Assembly (NCBI GenBank): GCA_023402175.1
Contig: JAEXCN010000027.1
Span: forward strand, 1-27,113
DNA from: Pseudomonadota bacterium
Lineage (GTDB): Bacteria; Myxococcota_A; Polyangia; Polyangiales; Polyangiaceae
Reading direction: 5' to 3'
DNA: 27,113 nucleotides
In this document: positions 24,608 through 27,113 of the stretch, in pieces
Position numbering within the stretch: the stretch's first letter is position 1
How the letters are laid out: each line of letters opens with the position of its first letter
Translations under genes and position numbers: made by a program
Notes under the pieces: generated by a model
Databases searched by the model: none
What the model was told of the DNA's origin: nothing
What the model saw: the letters and a program-made list of their open reading frames with translations, nothing else

Positions 24608-25837
24608 TTGCGTCATCTCGTCGACATCAAGCGCGGGGAAGGACGAGCCGTCGCGTATGCGTTCGGGGCGTTCTTCTGCGTCCTCTCGAGCTACTACATC
24701 CTCCGTCCGCTCCGCGAGGCGATGGGGATCGTCGGCAACGTGAAAGACCTCTCGCGGCTCTTTCTCGTGACCCTCGCCGCGACGTTTGCGCTCACTCCCG
24801 TCCTCGCCGCGGTCGTCTCGCGATGGCCGCGAAGGCGCTTCGTGCCGATCGTCTATCGGTTCTTCGCGGTCAACCTCCTCGTCTTCTTCGTCCTTCTCCG
24901 GGGCGCTTCCGTGCACCCCGATGTCGCGCGGGTCTTCTTCGTCTGGACGAGCGTCTTCAACCTGTTCACGCTCTCGCTCCTCTGGGGCGTGCTCGCCGAT
25001 CTCTTCCAGCGCGAGCAGGGGCTCCGCCTCTTCGGTCTCATTGGTGGAGGAGGCACCCTCGGCGCGATGGTGGGTTCACTCGTCACGAGCGTGCTCGTCG
25101 AACGCCTCGGGATCGCGCCGCTCGTGCTCGTGTCCGCGGCGCTCCTCGAGGGCGCGGTGCAGCTCGTGCGACGGCTCGTTCGGCTGTTCGGCGATCCCGC
25201 GCCACGGACGACGACGGCCGATCCAGCGCTCGCCAAGGACGGCGTCCTCCGATGGCTCCCCGCGTTGCTGAAGAATCCCTATCTGCTCGCGATCTGCGCG
25301 TACATGCTCCTGTTCACGTTCACGTCGACCAACGTGTACTTCGAACAAGCGCGCATCGTGAAGAGCGCGGTCACGACGAACGCGGCCCGGACGGCGCTCT
25401 TCGCGCGGATGGACCTCGTCGTGAACGTGCTGAGCCTCGGCCTCCAGGCGCTCGTCGTCGGTCGGTTACTTCATCGCTTCGGTGTGGGGCTGACCCTCGC
25501 GCTCCTCCCGCTGATGAGCATCGTGGGGTTCACGTTTCTGGGGACGTCGCCGACGCTCGCCGTCATCGTCGTGTTCCAGGTGCTTCGTCGCGCGGCCGAC
25601 TACGGCATCGCCAAGCCCTCGCGCGAGGTGCTGTTCACGAGCGTTCGCCGTGAGGACAAGTACAAGGCGAAGAGCTTCATCGATACGTTCGTCTACAGGA
25701 CAGGTGATGCGATCGGCGCGCTCGCGGAAGGCGCATTCGCGAGCTCGGCTTCTCCATTCCTGATCTCCGTGCCGGTCTGTGCGGTGTGGGCGGCCGTCGC
25801 GCTGCTGCTCGGCCGCATGCAGCGCACGAGCACTTGA
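24608..25837 (+). CDS. ADP/ATP-translocase-like (NTP/NDP exchange type) membrane carrier
   Basis: This 409-aa polytopic inner-membrane protein has about 10-12 hydrophobic segments, for example AYAFGAFFCVLSSYYILRPL, FLVTLAATFALTPVLAAVV, FFAVNLLVFFVLLRG, GLIGGGGTLGAMVGSLV, LAICAYMLLFTFTSTNVYF and VPVCAVWAAVALLLG. The early SSYYILRPLREAMGI and the later RAADYGIAKPSREVLFTSVR, EDKYKAKSFIDTFVYRTGDA match what I know of the Tlc/NTP-NDP exchange transporter family (COG3202) and its free-living MFS-like relatives. The substrate is unproven; in free-living bacteria these may move nucleotides or something else. The start is a TTG at 24608 because the frame has no ATG after its upstream stop; the ribosome site is weak. 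It stands between the epimerase-like and aminopeptidase genes, all on the plus strand. Confidence 0.8.
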   Translation: MRHLVDIKRGEGRAVAYAFGAFFCVLSSYYILRPLREAMGIVGNVKDLSRLFLVTLAATFALTPVLAAVVSRWPRRRFVPIVYRFFAVNLLVFFVLLRGASVHPDVARVFFVWTSVFNLFTLSLLWGVLADLFQREQGLRLFGLIGGGGTLGAMVGSLVTSVLVERLGIAPLVLVSAALLEGAVQLVRRLVRLFGDPAPRTTTADPALAKDGVLRWLPALLKNPYLLAICAYMLLFTFTSTNVYFEQARIVKSAVTTNAARTALFARMDLVVNVLSLGLQALVVGRLLHRFGVGLTLALLPLMSIVGFTFLGTSPTLAVIVVFQVLRRAADYGIAKPSREVLFTSVRREDKYKAKSFIDTFVYRTGDAIGALAEGAFASSASPFLISVPVCAVWAAVALLLGRMQRTST

Positions 25838-25906
25838 ATTCAGGAGCTATCGAGTGCGGAACCCGCTCGTCGTCGCGCGTCGGGTGTGCGACGGTGTTCT
25901 CCCGCG

Positions 25907-27113
25907 ATGGCTCGACCCGATCCCCACTCCTACGCCGACGACACGCAACCCCGCACGAAGAGCTTCGACTGGCAGGCACGCGTCGACTTCTCCGCGCGCG
26001 TGATCCACGCCGAGATCACGCTCTACTTCGTCGCGCCCGCTCCCGGTGGCCCGCTCGACCTCGATACACGTGCACTCAGCATCGATGCGGTGCTCGACGA
26101 AAATGGCGCGCAGCTGGAGCACGCGCTCCACGCCGCCGATCCGATCCTCGGCAGCCGCCTCGAGATCCGCGTGCCGTCGGGCGCGCGCTCCGTACGCATC
26201 CGCTATCGCACGTCGCCGGACGCCTCGGCGCTCCAGTGGCTGACGCCGGAGCAGACGCTCGGCAAGCTGCACCCGTACATCTTCTCTCAGTGCCAGGCGA
26301 TCCATGCGCGAAGCGTCATCCCTTGCCAGGACACGCCGTCGATTCGACAGACGTTCACCGCCTCGCTCGACGTCCCGTCTCAGCTTCGCGCGGTGATGGC
26401 AGCCGCTCCTCGGGCGCGTGAGGTGGACGGCGATCGTGCGGTCGAGCGATTCGAGATGCCGCAGCCGATCCCGCCGTACCTCTTTGCGTTCGCGGTCGGC
26501 GATCTCGCGTCGAAGGATCTCTCGCCGCGATCGCGCGTGTGGGCGGAGCCGGCTCAGCTCGAGGCCGCGGCGTGGGAGTTCGAGCAGGTGGAAGATCACC
26601 TTCGTGCGGCCGAGACGCTCTTCGGGCCGTACGACTGGGAGCGCTTCGACCTGCTCGTGATGCCACCCTCGTTTCCGTACGGCGGGATGGAGAATCCGCG
26701 GCTCACGTTCCTCACGCCTTCGCTGCTCGCGGGCGACCGCAGTCTGGTGAACGTCGTCGCGCACGAGCTCGCGCATTCGTGGACGGGCAACCTCGTGACG
26801 AACTCCAATGCGGAGCACTTCTGGCTGAACGAGGGCTTCACGGTCTTCGCGGAGCGTCGCATCCTCGAGGCGCTCGAGGGAACGGAGATGGCCGCGCTGC
26901 ATGCGGCGGTCGGGCATCAGAAGCTGCAGCAGGCGTTCGCGCAGCATGCGGACCGGCCCGAGCTCACCAAGCTTCGCACGCATCTCGCCGGCGTCGATCC
27001 CGACGATGCGTTCAGCGCCGTTCCGTACGAGAAGGGCTACTTCTTCTTGAAGGCTCTCGAGGCGGCGGCCGGGCGCGAGGCGTTCGACGCGCTCCTCTCG
27101 CGCTGGCTCGGCA
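25907..27113 (+). CDS. M1-family metallo-aminopeptidase (leukotriene-A4-hydrolase type), 3' end outside window
   Basis: A zinc aminopeptidase that removes N-terminal residues from peptides. The frame is open from ATG 25907 to the window edge (402 codons; relatives are about 600). It starts with the beta-rich domain (SFDWQARVDFSARVIHAEIT). Then come the LTA4H-branch hallmarks FSQCQAIHARSVIPCQDTPS, the exopeptidase motif GGMENP (259-264), the zinc site HELAHSWTGN (His286, Glu287, His290) and HFWLNEGFTVF with Glu309 exactly 19 residues after His290. A Tyr downstream (SAVPYEKGYFFLKALE) fits the catalytic tyrosine. All catalytic residues in view are intact. No signal peptide is seen, so it is probably cytoplasmic. 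The ribosome site is weak. The C-terminal helical domain lies beyond the window. Confidence 0.95.
   Translation, partial: MARPDPHSYADDTQPRTKSFDWQARVDFSARVIHAEITLYFVAPAPGGPLDLDTRALSIDAVLDENGAQLEHALHAADPILGSRLEIRVPSGARSVRIRYRTSPDASALQWLTPEQTLGKLHPYIFSQCQAIHARSVIPCQDTPSIRQTFTASLDVPSQLRAVMAAAPRAREVDGDRAVERFEMPQPIPPYLFAFAVGDLASKDLSPRSRVWAEPAQLEAAAWEFEQVEDHLRAAETLFGPYDWERFDLLVMPPSFPYGGMENPRLTFLTPSLLAGDRSLVNVVAHELAHSWTGNLVTNSNAEHFWLNEGFTVFAERRILEALEGTEMAALHAAVGHQKLQQAFAQHADRPELTKLRTHLAGVDPDDAFSAVPYEKGYFFLKALEAAAGREAFDALLSRWLG

Overview
The window is GC-rich, densely coding DNA with strongly GC-biased third codon positions. It carries lipoproteins with Gly/Ser/Thr-rich linkers, TPR proteins and outer-membrane barrels. 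Together these suggest a myxobacterium-like Gram-negative, probably of the Polyangia. That assignment is inference from style and gene content; there is no rRNA or other marker gene here.

Positions 1-6742 are chromosomal and housekeeping-like. They hold the 5' end of a lipoprotein gene (minus), a DUF2288-type small protein, phosphoenolpyruvate synthase, an unrecognised 156-aa protein, and an 824-aa TPR protein with a very acidic C-terminal tail. After a 420-bp gap and a small Cys-containing signal-peptide or membrane-anchored protein, positions 7962-13643 form a compact tripartite RND efflux operon: lipoprotein adaptor, HAE1-type inner-membrane pump and outer-membrane factor. The stop and start codons overlap at both junctions, so the three products should be made together and span both membranes.

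Positions 13800-16997 are read on the minus strand: a PLP-dependent group II decarboxylase, then two outer-membrane barrel proteins. The middle one (14769-15580) is split by what looks like a single missing base. A second TPR protein (17215-18102, plus) is divergent from the decarboxylase.

Positions 18100-22480 are a plastic, mobile-element-rich segment. A six-unit array of about 120-bp imperfect tandem repeats (18383-19104), most units carrying a palindromic core, ends about 130 bp before an intact HUH/Y1 transposase gene of the REP-associated (RAYT) type. That gene has its own candidate promoter and an immediate hairpin terminator. Next come an unrecognised 178-aa gene and a decayed IS481-type element whose transposase has two frameshifts and one nonsense codon. 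The repeat array with its transposase is the most interesting system in the window: it looks like a REP/RAYT pair with an unusually long unit and two repeat subtypes in the order A-A-B-B-B-A.

Positions 22481-27113 return to ordinary plus-strand genes: a METTL20/PrmA-like methyltransferase, a Tat-exported NAD-dependent epimerase-like protein, an ADP/ATP-translocase-like membrane carrier, and the first 402 codons of a leukotriene-A4-hydrolase-type M1 aminopeptidase that runs off the end. Short tandem duplications recur in several intergenic gaps.
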